Shown: in pieces, positions 26,057-34,930 of the stretch | Layout: each line of letters starts with the position of its first letter | How positions within the stretch are numbered: the first letter of the stretch is position 1 | Assembly (NCBI GenBank): GCA_016702335.1 | Contig: JADJEF010000020.1 | Location: forward strand, 248,001-312,000 | From: Rhodocyclaceae bacterium | GTDB taxonomy: Bacteria; Pseudomonadota; Gammaproteobacteria; Burkholderiales; Rhodocyclaceae | Length of the DNA: 64,000 nt | Direction: 5' to 3' | Program-made: the position numbers and the translations under genes | The notes under the pieces: generated by a model | Told to the model about the DNA's origin: nothing | The model's input: only the letters and a program-made list of their open reading frames with translations | Databases searched by the model: none

Positions 26057-26335
26057 TTACTGCGCCTTCTGCGGAACCTGCACGAACACCTCGGCGGGCT
26101 TTACCAGGCCAAGTTCGTAGCGCGCGCGCTCTTCAATCGCCTCGTAGCCCGACTTCAGGTCGCGCACTTCGGCGTCGAGACCCGCATTGCGCTTTTCCAG
26201 CCCCTGATTCACGTCGCGTTGCGCGCGCAACTGGTCTTCATACTCCCACACGCGCAACCAACCGCCTTTGCCGAACCAGAGCGGGTATTGCAACAGCGCG
26301 ATGAGGACGAGCAGGATCGCCGCAGGCCATCTCAT
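26057..26335 (-). CDS. ftsB: Cell-division protein FtsB
   Basis: 92 residues: one N-terminal membrane helix (AAILLVLIALLQYPLWFGKGG) followed by a leucine-zipper-like coiled coil (LRAQRDVNQGLEKRNAGLDAEV) and the terminal ARYELGLVKPAEVF motif that contacts FtsQ/FtsL. It is a bitopic divisome protein. It follows eno by 17 bases, the standard arrangement in proteobacteria. Confidence 0.95.
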   Translation of the reverse strand: MRWPAAILLVLIALLQYPLWFGKGGWLRVWEYEDQLRAQRDVNQGLEKRNAGLDAEVRDLKSGYEAIEERARYELGLVKPAEVFVQVPQKAQ

Positions 26336-26352
26336 CGCGCCGGCTTAGCCTC

Positions 26353-27636
26353 TTAACGGAGGTTGTAGAAGGCGTCGCGCCCGGGGTAGCTGACGGTATC
26401 GCCGAGATCTTCTTCGATACGCAGCAACTGGTTGTACTTGGAAATGCGATCCGAGCGCGAGAGCGAGCCGGTCTTGATCTGCATGGCATTCAGGCCCACG
26501 GCGATATCAGCGATGGTGGAGTCTTCGGTTTCGCCCGAGCGGTGCGAAATCACGTTGGTCCAGCCAGCACGTTTGGCCATCTCGACCGCCGCAAAGGTTT
26601 CGCTCAGCGACCCGATCTGGTTGATCTTGATCAGGATCGAGTTGGCGACGCCCTTTTGGATGCCTTCCTTGAGAATCTTCGGATTGGTCACGAACAGATC
26701 ATCGCCGACGATCTGGACCTTCTTGCCCAACTTGTCGGTAAGGTTCTTCCAGCCGGCCCAGTCGCCTTCAGCCATCCCGTCCTCGATGCTAATGATCGGG
26801 TATTTGTCGGCGAGCGTCGACAGGTAGTCGGCAAACTCGATGGAGCTCAACTCCAGCTTCTCCGAAGCCAGATGGTACTTGCCATCCTTGTAGAACTCCG
26901 AGCTGGCACAGTCCAGGCCGAGCACCACGTCCTGACCCGCTGTATAACCGGCCGACTCGATGGCACGCAGGATCAGCTCGATGGCTTCGTCATTGCCCGA
27001 AACATTCGGGGCAAAGCCGCCTTCGTCACCCACGGTGGTGGGATAACCTTTCTTGTCCACCAGTTTTTTGAGGTGATGAAAAACCTCGGCACCGCAACGC
27101 AAGGCTTCACGGAAGCTCTTCGCCCCGATCGGCAGAATCATGAATTCCTGAATGTCGAGATTGTTGTTGGCGTGGGCGCCGCCGTTGATCACGTTCATCA
27201 TCGGCACCGGCATGGACATCGGGCCGCTACCGCCGAAATAACGATACAGCGGCAAGCCCGCTTCATCGGCCGCCGCACGCGCGACGGCCATAGAAACCGC
27301 GAGGATGGCATTGGCACCGAGGTTGGACTTGTTCTCGGTGCCGTCCAGCTCAATCATGGTCTTGTCGATGAAGGCCTGGTCTTCCGCATCGAGGCCAATA
27401 ATGGCCTCGGAAATCTCGGTATTCACGTTTTCGACGGCTTTCAGTACGCCTTTGCCCAGGTAGCGGGCGGCATCGCCATCACGCAGTTCGATGGCTTCAC
27501 GCGAACCGGTGGACGCACCCGAGGGCACGGCAGCACGCCCCATAACACCCGATTCCAGAAGAACATCGGCTTCGACCGTAGGATTGCCACGCGAATCAAG
27601 AATTTCACGGGCGACGACATCAACAATGGCACTCAT
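26353..27636 (-). CDS. eno: Enolase
   Basis: 427 residues, the usual length. It converts 2-phosphoglycerate to phosphoenolpyruvate and is also an RNA-degradosome partner in some proteobacteria. Signatures: DSRGNPTVE, the catalytic-loop Ser region (PSGASTGSREA), DEGGFAPN, the metal ligands in VVLGLDCASSEF, SIEDGMAEGDW and DDLFVTN, and the hallmark SHRSGETEDSTIAD. It forms a kdsA-eno-ftsB unit. Confidence 0.98.
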   Translation of the reverse strand: MSAIVDVVAREILDSRGNPTVEADVLLESGVMGRAAVPSGASTGSREAIELRDGDAARYLGKGVLKAVENVNTEISEAIIGLDAEDQAFIDKTMIELDGTENKSNLGANAILAVSMAVARAAADEAGLPLYRYFGGSGPMSMPVPMMNVINGGAHANNNLDIQEFMILPIGAKSFREALRCGAEVFHHLKKLVDKKGYPTTVGDEGGFAPNVSGNDEAIELILRAIESAGYTAGQDVVLGLDCASSEFYKDGKYHLASEKLELSSIEFADYLSTLADKYPIISIEDGMAEGDWAGWKNLTDKLGKKVQIVGDDLFVTNPKILKEGIQKGVANSILIKINQIGSLSETFAAVEMAKRAGWTNVISHRSGETEDSTIADIAVGLNAMQIKTGSLSRSDRISKYNQLLRIEEDLGDTVSYPGRDAFYNLR

Positions 27637-27659
27637 GACTTACCTCTCAAAGTAAAAAA

Positions 27660-28496
27660 TCAATAACCGCCCATGAAGCCACGACGCTTGACCAGCGCAT
27701 CGAGCTCAAGCAGGGTTTCCAAAAGCTCCTTCATCTGTGCCAGCGGCCAGGCGTTGGGGCCATCGGACAGGGCTTTGGACGGATCGGGGTGCGTTTCCAT
27801 GAACAGGCCCGAAACCCCCACCGCCACTGCTGCCCGCGCTAGCACCGGAACGAACTCGCGCTGACCGCCCGAGGAGGTGCCCTGCCCGCCCGGCAACTGC
27901 ACCGAGTGCGTGGCATCGAAGACCACCGGGCAACCGGTATCACGCATGATGGCCAGCGAGCGCATGTCGGACACCAGATTGTTATAGCCAAATGAAGCGC
28001 CGCGCTCACAGACCATGATCGTATCGGCACCGCCATTGGCATCCTTGGCCTTGAGCGCGACCTGTTTCATATCCGATGGGGCCAAGAACTGCCCTTTCTT
28101 GATATTCACGGGCTTGCCCGACGCGGCACACGCCTGAATAAAGTCGGTTTGGCGGCACAGGAAGGCAGGGGTCTGCAAGACGTCGACGACCGAGGCCACA
28201 GTCTTCACTTCCTCTTCGGTATGCACGTCGGTCAGCACCGGAACGCCGACCTGCGCACGCACGCTGTCAAGAATTTTCAAGCCCTCGTCCATGCCTAGTC
28301 CGCGAAACGACTTGCCGGAACTGCGATTCGCCTTGTCGTACGAAGCCTTAAAGATGTAGGGAATGCCGAGGCCACCCGTGATCTGCTTCATTTGCCCGGC
28401 GATGTCAACACATAGCGCTTCCGACTCGGCCACGCAAGGGCCAGCAATAAGAAAGATCTTCTGATCCAGACCCACATCGAATCCACATAGCTTCAT
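27660..28496 (-). CDS. kdsA: 3-deoxy-8-phosphooctulonate (KDO-8-P) synthase
   Basis: 278 residues from the ATG at 28496, which overlaps the pyrG stop (ATGA); a longer start at 28655 would lie inside pyrG. It condenses PEP and arabinose-5-phosphate in LPS core synthesis. Blocks: IAGPCVAESEAL, FKASYDKANRSS, and DATHSVQLPGG with the metal-site region. The family's usual length is about 280. Confidence 0.97.
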   Translation of the reverse strand: MKLCGFDVGLDQKIFLIAGPCVAESEALCVDIAGQMKQITGGLGIPYIFKASYDKANRSSGKSFRGLGMDEGLKILDSVRAQVGVPVLTDVHTEEEVKTVASVVDVLQTPAFLCRQTDFIQACAASGKPVNIKKGQFLAPSDMKQVALKAKDANGGADTIMVCERGASFGYNNLVSDMRSLAIMRDTGCPVVFDATHSVQLPGGQGTSSGGQREFVPVLARAAVAVGVSGLFMETHPDPSKALSDGPNAWPLAQMKELLETLLELDALVKRRGFMGGY

Positions 28497-30175
28497 GTCG
28501 TCACCTCCACAGATTTGGCCGGCCGCTCCAACTGCGCGCCAGCCTTGATGGCTTCCTGGTTGGCCAGGGCCGCTTTTATATAGGCAATGAACAGCGGGTG
28601 TCCATTGCGCGGATTCGAGGTGAACTCGGGGTGGAACTGCACGCCGACAAACCACGGGTGCTGCTCCGTCGGGAGTTCCATCATCTCGGGAAGATTTTCG
28701 GTGGGTGTGCGCGCACTGATGATCATGCCCGCAGCCTCCAGCCGTGGCACGTAGGCGTTGTTCACCTCGTAGCGGTGACGATGGCGCTCATTCACTTCCT
28801 TGCCGTAAATCGCAGCCGCCTTGGTGCCGGGCTTGACCGGGCATTTTTGTGCACCCAAACGCATCGTGCCGCCCAGATCGGAATTGGCATCACGCTTCTC
28901 GATCTTGCCTTCGCGGTCCAGCCACTCGTTGATCAGCGCCACCACCGGGTGCGGCGTATCCGCATTCAACTCGGTGCTATTGGCACCTTCCAGACCCGCG
29001 ACATGACGGGCAAACTCGATGGTCGCCAGTTGCATGCCCAGGCAAATGCCGAGATAGGGAATCTTGTGTTCGCGCGCATAGCGTATCGCCGCGATCTTGC
29101 CTTCGGTGCCGCGCTTGCCAAAGCCACCGGGAACCAGCACGGCATCCATGGCGTCGAGCGCGCCACAGCCATCGCGCTCAAGTTCCTCGGAATCGATGTA
29201 GTGAATCTTGATCTTGCTGTCAGTATGCATCCCCGCATGGGTCAGTGATTCAGTCAGCGACTTGTACGATTCGGTCAGGTCCACATACTTGCCGACAAAG
29301 GCAATGTTCACCAAATGCTTGGGGTGCTCGAGCGAATCGACCAGTTTCTTCCATACCGACAGATCAGCGGCCTTGGCCAGAATGTCGAGCTTGTGACAGA
29401 CGATGCCATCGAGCATCTGGTCATGCAACATGGCAGGAATTTTATAGATGCTGTCCGCATCCAGCGCCGAGATCACGGCCTCGGGTTGAACATTGGTAAA
29501 TAGCGCAATCTTGCGTTTTTCGTCTTCGGGAATATCGCGATCGGCACGGCACAACAAGATGTCCGGCTGAATACCGATTTCACGCAATTCCTTCACCGAG
29601 TGCTGGGTAGGCTTGGTCTTCAACTCACCCGCCGTGACGATGTAAGGCACCAAGGTCAAGTGGATGTAGCAGGCGTTGCTCTTGCCCTCTTCGATGCCCA
29701 TCTGGCGGATGGCTTCGAGGAAAGGCAGCGACTCAATGTCACCCACCGTTCCGCCGACTTCGACGATGGCCACATCAGCGCCCTCGGCCCCCTGACGCAC
29801 CTTGAACTTGATCTCGTCGGTGATGTGCGGGATGACCTGTACGGTCTTGCCCAGATACTCGCCACGCCGCTCCTTCTTGATCACCGTTTCATAGACTTGG
29901 CCGGTGGTGAAGTTGTTGCGCTTGGACATCTTGGCGCTGGTAAAGCGCTCGTAGTGACCGAGATCGAGGTCGGTTTCCGCACCGTCTTCCGTCACGAACA
30001 CTTCACCATGCTGAAACGGCGACATGGTGCCCGGATCGACGTTGATGTAGGGGTCGAGCTTGAGGTGGGTAACCTTGATACCACGAGATTCAAGGATGGC
30101 ACCGAGGCTGGCGGCGGCAATGCCTTTGCCCAGACTGGACACGACACCGCCGGTTACGAATACATATTTGGCCAT
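28493..30175 (-). CDS. pyrG: CTP synthase
   Basis: 560 residues. It aminates UTP to CTP using glutamine. The N-terminal synthetase domain begins MAKYVFVTGGVVSSLGKGIAAAS, with YINVDPGTMSP and VGGTVGDIES. The C-terminal class I amidotransferase has the oxyanion/nucleophile elbow GICLGMQLA and the catalytic His-Glu near QFHPEFTSNP. It heads the pyrG-kdsA-eno-ftsB cluster typical of betaproteobacteria. Confidence 0.98.
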   Translation of the reverse strand: MAKYVFVTGGVVSSLGKGIAAASLGAILESRGIKVTHLKLDPYINVDPGTMSPFQHGEVFVTEDGAETDLDLGHYERFTSAKMSKRNNFTTGQVYETVIKKERRGEYLGKTVQVIPHITDEIKFKVRQGAEGADVAIVEVGGTVGDIESLPFLEAIRQMGIEEGKSNACYIHLTLVPYIVTAGELKTKPTQHSVKELREIGIQPDILLCRADRDIPEDEKRKIALFTNVQPEAVISALDADSIYKIPAMLHDQMLDGIVCHKLDILAKAADLSVWKKLVDSLEHPKHLVNIAFVGKYVDLTESYKSLTESLTHAGMHTDSKIKIHYIDSEELERDGCGALDAMDAVLVPGGFGKRGTEGKIAAIRYAREHKIPYLGICLGMQLATIEFARHVAGLEGANSTELNADTPHPVVALINEWLDREGKIEKRDANSDLGGTMRLGAQKCPVKPGTKAAAIYGKEVNERHRHRYEVNNAYVPRLEAAGMIISARTPTENLPEMMELPTEQHPWFVGVQFHPEFTSNPRNGHPLFIAYIKAALANQEAIKAGAQLERPAKSVEVTT

Positions 30176-30329
30176 GAGTTTATCTGCCAGCGTTGTCTCT
30201 GGCAGCAGCAGCGGGAAAGCCGAATGATAGCGAATTAATTCCCTCGGCTTGGGGCCAAATCAGATTGCTTTCGCCGCCGCCAAGAGGTGTTGCGCCTCTG
30301 CCGATCAAGATAAGTGTCAAGAAGCTGGT

Positions 30330-31103
30330 TCAAGTCGTTGCAGCAGCACGCTTTTTGAGCGGGGCCTTGGCTACTGGAACCGATTGGGCGCTCAGTCGCG
30401 TACTCAGTCGATCCATCAAGGGAGCGAGATTGCCCAGCGAAATGAGGTGCGCGTAAATCAGTTTCATCGCCCCGGATTTAACCAAGTCCAGCACCGCTTC
30501 GTCGTCGAGGGCATTCAAGCGCGATTCATCAATTACCCGCAAGCCGGAAAGGCGAAATTCCGACCCGTCGCGGAGTTGCGCCAGCGAATCGGCCTCTCTC
30601 AACAGTCCAAGCACTTCAATACGCTGCGTCAGCCCGGCCGTCGCGACAGCTGCACTCTGAAACTCGCGCAGAAACGCCATGGTTCGTTGCAGCGCGGCCG
30701 ACGGCGCACCTTCCACGAACAAGGCTTCCCCTGCTGTCGTTGTCAAGCACCTGGCCGTTTGATCAATGCACACCAGCATCTGCCCCGTATCACCCGTCCC
30801 CAGCGCAAAGGGATAGCGGCGAATGAACGCGGGCGTATATCGTGCCAACCAGTTTCCCTGCGGATCAACGAAAAGGTTTTCACCGTCACGCAAGCCGAGC
30901 AACGCCGCCGGTACGACACTGCCGGGCTGACCGCCAAAGACAATCGGAAATTCACGCGCGCACTCGGCAAACTCACCCGCCAGCACCGGGACCGAGTTCG
31001 ACCGCGCGGCAAATCCGTAACTACTTATCGTACTCACGCGCAAATCGGCATGGGCTTTGTCATTGAGAGGAACCAGGTCCTGGTAAAACATCATGCTCGA
31101 CAT
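30330..31103 (-). CDS. SapC-family protein
   Basis: About 257 residues from the Met at 31103 (31136 is an alternative start). It matches the SapC family pattern: FYQDLVPLNDKAHADLRV near the start, EFPIVFGG, GENLFVDPQGNWLARYTPAFIRRYPFAL, and a mid-protein CIDQ. The family name comes from a Campylobacter S-layer-associated locus; most members have no tested function. It stands alone between pyrG and prfB on the minus strand and ends in a short basic tail. Confidence 0.8.
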   Translation of the reverse strand: MSSMMFYQDLVPLNDKAHADLRVSTISSYGFAARSNSVPVLAGEFAECAREFPIVFGGQPGSVVPAALLGLRDGENLFVDPQGNWLARYTPAFIRRYPFALGTGDTGQMLVCIDQTARCLTTTAGEALFVEGAPSAALQRTMAFLREFQSAAVATAGLTQRIEVLGLLREADSLAQLRDGSEFRLSGLRVIDESRLNALDDEAVLDLVKSGAMKLIYAHLISLGNLAPLMDRLSTRLSAQSVPVAKAPLKKRAAATT

Positions 31104-31201
31104 CGTCGCGTGCTCCTGTGGTTTTCGCCAATCCAATACCGGGCATGCTAGGCACTAATCGAACTGGGGACCGCCGCGTCAGGCGCGAAAAACACTGGCT
31201 T

Positions 31202-31230
31202 TTCCAAGTCGGCGCTGGCAACACGGCGAT
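31202..31230 (+). repeat. Dispersed repeat, copy 8 (upstream of prfB)
   Basis: Intergenic copy with AAGTCGGCGCTGGCAACACGG, two changes from consensus. Its right end reaches to 15 bases before a perfect TATAAT at 31246, so it occupies where the prfB promoter's -35 box would be. Confidence 0.75.
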
Positions 31231-31245
31231 CCGTGGCCTGGTCGC

Positions 31246-31251
31246 TATAAT
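31246..31251 (+). promoter_or_regulatory. Probable prfB promoter -10 box
   Basis: A perfect TATAAT lies 31 bases upstream of the prfB ATG. At a 17-base spacer the -35 position (31223-31228) reads ACGGCG, a poor match that falls inside the dispersed-repeat copy. The promoter is therefore either -35-independent or altered by the repeat (inference). Confidence 0.5.
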
Positions 31252-31282
31252 CGAACGCTGAATCGTCATTGGAAAACCCGCC

Positions 31283-32387
31283 ATGGAAGCCGAACGCATC
31301 AACGCCGTCGCCAACCGCATCGCCGACCTCAATGGTCGTTGCGAACAACTCCGGAGGTATCTTTGACTACGATACCAAGGCAGAAAAGCTCGCAGAAATA
31401 AATCGGCAACTGGAAGACCCCGGCGTATGGAATGACGCCGAAAAAGCCCAGGCCCTGGGCAAGGAAAAGAAATCGCTTGAAGCGATTGTGCTGACGCTGG
31501 ACACCGCACGCCAGCACTTGGTCGATGCGAAGGATATGTTTGACCTGGCCAGCGCCGAAGACGACGAAGAAACCATGGTCTCGGTCGATGCCGATATCGA
31601 GGTCGTGGAAACCGAAATCGCCGGGCTGGAATTTCGTCGCATGTTTTCCAACCCGGCCGACCCGAACAACTGCTTCATCGATATTCAGGCCGGTGCCGGC
31701 GGCACAGAGGCGTGTGATTGGGCTTCGATGTTGTTGCGCCAGTATTTGAAATATTGCGAGCGCAAGGGGTTCAAGACTGAACTGCTGGAGTCGACCGACG
31801 GCGATGTGGCGGGCATTCGCAGCGCCTCGATCAAGGTGGAAGGCGATTACGCCTATGGTCATCTGCGCTCAGAAACCGGCGTGCACCGTCTGGTGCGCAA
31901 GTCGCCTTTCGACTCGTCAGGCGGACGCCACACGTCATTTGCCAGCCTTTACGTTTATCCCGAAATCGATGATTCGATTGAAGTCGAGATCAATCCGGCC
32001 GACTTGCGCGTCGACACCTTCCGCGCCTCGGGCGCCGGCGGCCAGCACATCAACAAAACCGACTCGGCCATCCGCATCACGCACAACCCGACCGGTATCG
32101 TCGTGCAATGCCAGAACGACCGCTCGCAGCACCGCAATCGTGCCGAGGCCATGCTGATGCTCAAGTCGCGACTTTACGAACTGGAAATGCAAAAGCGCCG
32201 CGAAGCCGCCGACAAGCTCGAAGCCGGCAAAACCGATGTAGGCTGGGGCCATCAGATTCGCAGCTATGTGCTCGACCAGTCACGCATCAAAGACCTGCGC
32301 ACCAATGTCGAAATATCGAACACACAGAAAGTGCTCGACGGCGATCTTGACCCCTTCATTCAGGCCAGCCTGAAGCAGGGCATTTAA
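31283..32387 (+). CDS. prfB: Peptide chain release factor 2, with programmed +1 frameshift
   Basis: RF2 reads UGA and UAA stops. The frame opens at ATG 31283 and meets an in-frame TGA at 31364-31366 after codon 27 (CTT). The context GGAGGTATCTTTGAC is the classic autoregulatory shift site: a Shine-Dalgarno-like GGAGG just upstream, slippery CTT, then TGA C. After the +1 shift the frame continues to 32387, giving 367 residues. The SPF anticodon-like motif (KSPFDSSGGRH) and the catalytic GGQ (GAGGQHINKTDSA) are present. RF2 shortage promotes the shift, so the protein controls its own synthesis. Confidence 0.97.
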
Positions 32388-32396
32388 GCACTCGCC

Positions 32397-33434
32397 ATGC
32401 CCGCCAAGCTGCCACTGCGGAACGTCTGGTTACCCCGGATTGCTCTTGGCCTCGCCGCAATGGCCGCGACCATTGCGCTGGGCCCACGCAACCGCTTCGG
32501 CACGCACAAGCCAGCACCGCGTGCTGCCCCCCCTGAGCATCCGGGCGAACTTGATGACTGGCTTGCGACTCAGGAATCTGCCATACCCGGGGTGAGGCCA
32601 GACGCTGCCAAGGGAATTGTTTGGGCAACTGCCGAGAAAAAACCAACACCTGTGTCCATTGTGTACCTTCACGGTTTTTCGGCGACCCGTCAAGAAATGG
32701 CCCCGATGCCCGATCGCATTGCCGATGCGCTGGGTGCAAACCTGTACTACGCCCGACTCAGCGGGCACGGCGTTCCGCGCGATGCAATGGGACAAGTCAC
32801 GGTTCAGGAGTGGCTAGCCGACGCCACCGAAGCGCTCACCATTGGTCGCATCCTGGGTGAAAAAGTGGTCGTCATCGGATGCTCTACGGGAGCCACGCTA
32901 GCGACCTGGCTCGGCTTGCAGGAGGCGGGCAAAGCCATTGCTGCCCTTGTCTTCATTTCCCCCAACTTCGGCCCCTTCGACTCGAAAGCTGAGGTGGTGA
33001 ATTGGCCCTGGGGCCGCCAATTGGTGCGCTCCGTTCAAGGCAGCTATCGCAAAAAGCCATCTGCCACGCAAGCGGAGCGCGACCACTGGACAACCTGCTA
33101 CCCGACCAAAGCCATCTTTCCGATGATGGCGCTGGTCAAAGAGGTTCGCAACGCGGATCTTGGTCAACTCAAGATGCCCACCCTGATGCTGTACTCCGAA
33201 GGAGATCAGATCATCAGCCCAAAGCGCGTGCGCGAGAGCTTCGCCCGCTTTGGCTCGCCCACCAAAACACTCGAATCGGTGCGCTACAGCACATCTGCCA
33301 ACCAGCATGTGCTGGCCGGTGCCATCAAATCGCCCGAGGCCACCGAGCCCATGGCGAAGTTCATCACTGACTGGCTGCAAGCGCTGCCGGCTAAATCGTT
33401 TTTTTCACCTTTCAATCAGGAACCGCTGTCATGA
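32397..33434 (+). CDS. Alpha/beta hydrolase, lysophospholipase-like
   Basis: 345 residues with an N-terminal signal or anchor (LGLAAMAATIALG). The hydrolase core shows an oxyanion-loop YLHGFSATRQE and nucleophile elbow VIGCSTGATLA, with the Asp region LYSEGDQIISPK and the His region SANQHVLAG. The substrate is unknown. It overlaps lysS by 4 bases and follows prfB by 9, so prfB-hydrolase-lysS-mnmC may be one transcript. Confidence 0.83.
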   Translation: MPAKLPLRNVWLPRIALGLAAMAATIALGPRNRFGTHKPAPRAAPPEHPGELDDWLATQESAIPGVRPDAAKGIVWATAEKKPTPVSIVYLHGFSATRQEMAPMPDRIADALGANLYYARLSGHGVPRDAMGQVTVQEWLADATEALTIGRILGEKVVVIGCSTGATLATWLGLQEAGKAIAALVFISPNFGPFDSKAEVVNWPWGRQLVRSVQGSYRKKPSATQAERDHWTTCYPTKAIFPMMALVKEVRNADLGQLKMPTLMLYSEGDQIISPKRVRESFARFGSPTKTLESVRYSTSANQHVLAGAIKSPEATEPMAKFITDWLQALPAKSFFSPFNQEPLS

Positions 33435-34930
33435 CTGACGTTCCCACCCCCACCCTAGACGAAAACCACCTCATCGCCGAGCGGCGCGAAAAGCTGCGCG
33501 AGTGGCGAGCCAGTGGCAAGGCTTTCCCGAACGACTTTTCGCGCGAAAACTTCGCGGGCCGGCTCGATGAGTTGTACAACACCAAATCGAAAGAAGAATT
33601 GGAGTCGGCTCAAATCAGCGTCAAAGTCGCTGGTCGCCTGATGCTCAAGCGCGTCATGGGCAAGGCCGCCTTCGGCACGATTCAGGACATGTCCGGCCGC
33701 ATCCAGATTTTTATCAGCATCAACGATGCCGGCGAAGAGGCGCTCAATGCCTATAAGGGTTGGGATCTGGGCGACATTCTGGGCGTCACCGGCGTGCTCA
33801 TGAAAACCAATACCGGCGAGCTCTCGATCAAGGCGGCGGAAATCCGCTTGCTCACCAAGAGCCTGCGCCCACTGCCCGAGAAGTTCCACGGCCTGACCGA
33901 TCAGGAACAGAAATATCGCCAGCGCTATCTCGATCTGATCACTAACGAAGGCTCGCGCATGACCTTCGTCGCCCGCAGCCGCATGACGCAGGCGATTCGT
34001 AACTACATGAACCACCACGGCTTCCTCGAAGTCGAAACGCCGATGATGCACCCCATTCCTGGCGGTGCCGCGGCCAAGCCTTTCAAGACCCACCACAACG
34101 CGCTGGATATGGAGCTGTTTCTGCGCATTGCGCCGGAGCTGTATCTCAAGCGACTCGTCGTCGGTGGCTTCGAAAAGGTGTTCGAGATCAACCGCAACTT
34201 CCGCAACGAAGGACTGTCGCCGCGCCACAATCCCGAATTCACCATGATGGAGTTCTATGAAGCCTATGCCGACTACCGCAAGCTGATGGACTTCACCGAA
34301 GGTTTGCTGCGCCACTCGGCGCGCGAGGCCCTCGGCACGGAAGTATTTCAATATCAAGGGCGTGAGCTGGATCTCTCCAAGCCCTTTGCCCGGCTGACCG
34401 TCATCGAGGCCATTCACCAATACCACCCCGGCTACAGCTATGTTCAGCTCAATGACCCCGATTGGCTGAAGGAAAAGCTCAAGGCGCTCGATTTCAAGGT
34501 GCTGCCGACCATGAATGTGGGGGCGTTGCAGTTCGCACTGTTCGAGGAAACGACCGAAGCCGAGTTGTGGGAGCCGACCTTCATCGTCGATTACCCCGCC
34601 GAAGTCTCGCCGCTGGCACGCCGCAGCGACAGCGACCCCAGCGTGACTGAACGGTTCGAACTATTCATTGTCGGGCGCGAAATCGCCAACGGCTTTTCCG
34701 AGCTCAACGATCCGGAGGATCAGGCGGCCCGCTTTCTGGAGCAAGCCAAGGCCAAGGAAGCCGGCGACGAGGAGGCCATGTTTTACGATGCCGATTACAT
34801 CCGCGCACTCGAATACGGCCTGCCGCCTACCGGCGGTTGCGGCGTCGGCATTGACCGTCTCGTGATGCTGCTCACTGACGCGCCGTCCATCCGCGACGTG
34901 ATCTTGTTTCCGCAGATGCGTCCGGAATAA
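33431..34930 (+). CDS. lysS: Lysyl-tRNA synthetase (class II)
   Basis: 499 residues. The N-terminal OB-fold anticodon-binding domain (GRLMLKRVMGKAAFGTIQD) precedes a class II core with motif 2 (EINRNFRNEGLSPRHNPEFTMMEFYEAY) and motif 3 (GGCGVGIDRLVML). It charges tRNA-Lys. It follows prfB as in E. coli (prfB-lysS), with one inserted hydrolase gene. The stop TAATG overlaps the mnmC start. Confidence 0.98.
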   Translation: MTDVPTPTLDENHLIAERREKLREWRASGKAFPNDFSRENFAGRLDELYNTKSKEELESAQISVKVAGRLMLKRVMGKAAFGTIQDMSGRIQIFISINDAGEEALNAYKGWDLGDILGVTGVLMKTNTGELSIKAAEIRLLTKSLRPLPEKFHGLTDQEQKYRQRYLDLITNEGSRMTFVARSRMTQAIRNYMNHHGFLEVETPMMHPIPGGAAAKPFKTHHNALDMELFLRIAPELYLKRLVVGGFEKVFEINRNFRNEGLSPRHNPEFTMMEFYEAYADYRKLMDFTEGLLRHSAREALGTEVFQYQGRELDLSKPFARLTVIEAIHQYHPGYSYVQLNDPDWLKEKLKALDFKVLPTMNVGALQFALFEETTEAELWEPTFIVDYPAEVSPLARRSDSDPSVTERFELFIVGREIANGFSELNDPEDQAARFLEQAKAKEAGDEEAMFYDADYIRALEYGLPPTGGCGVGIDRLVMLLTDAPSIRDVILFPQMRPE

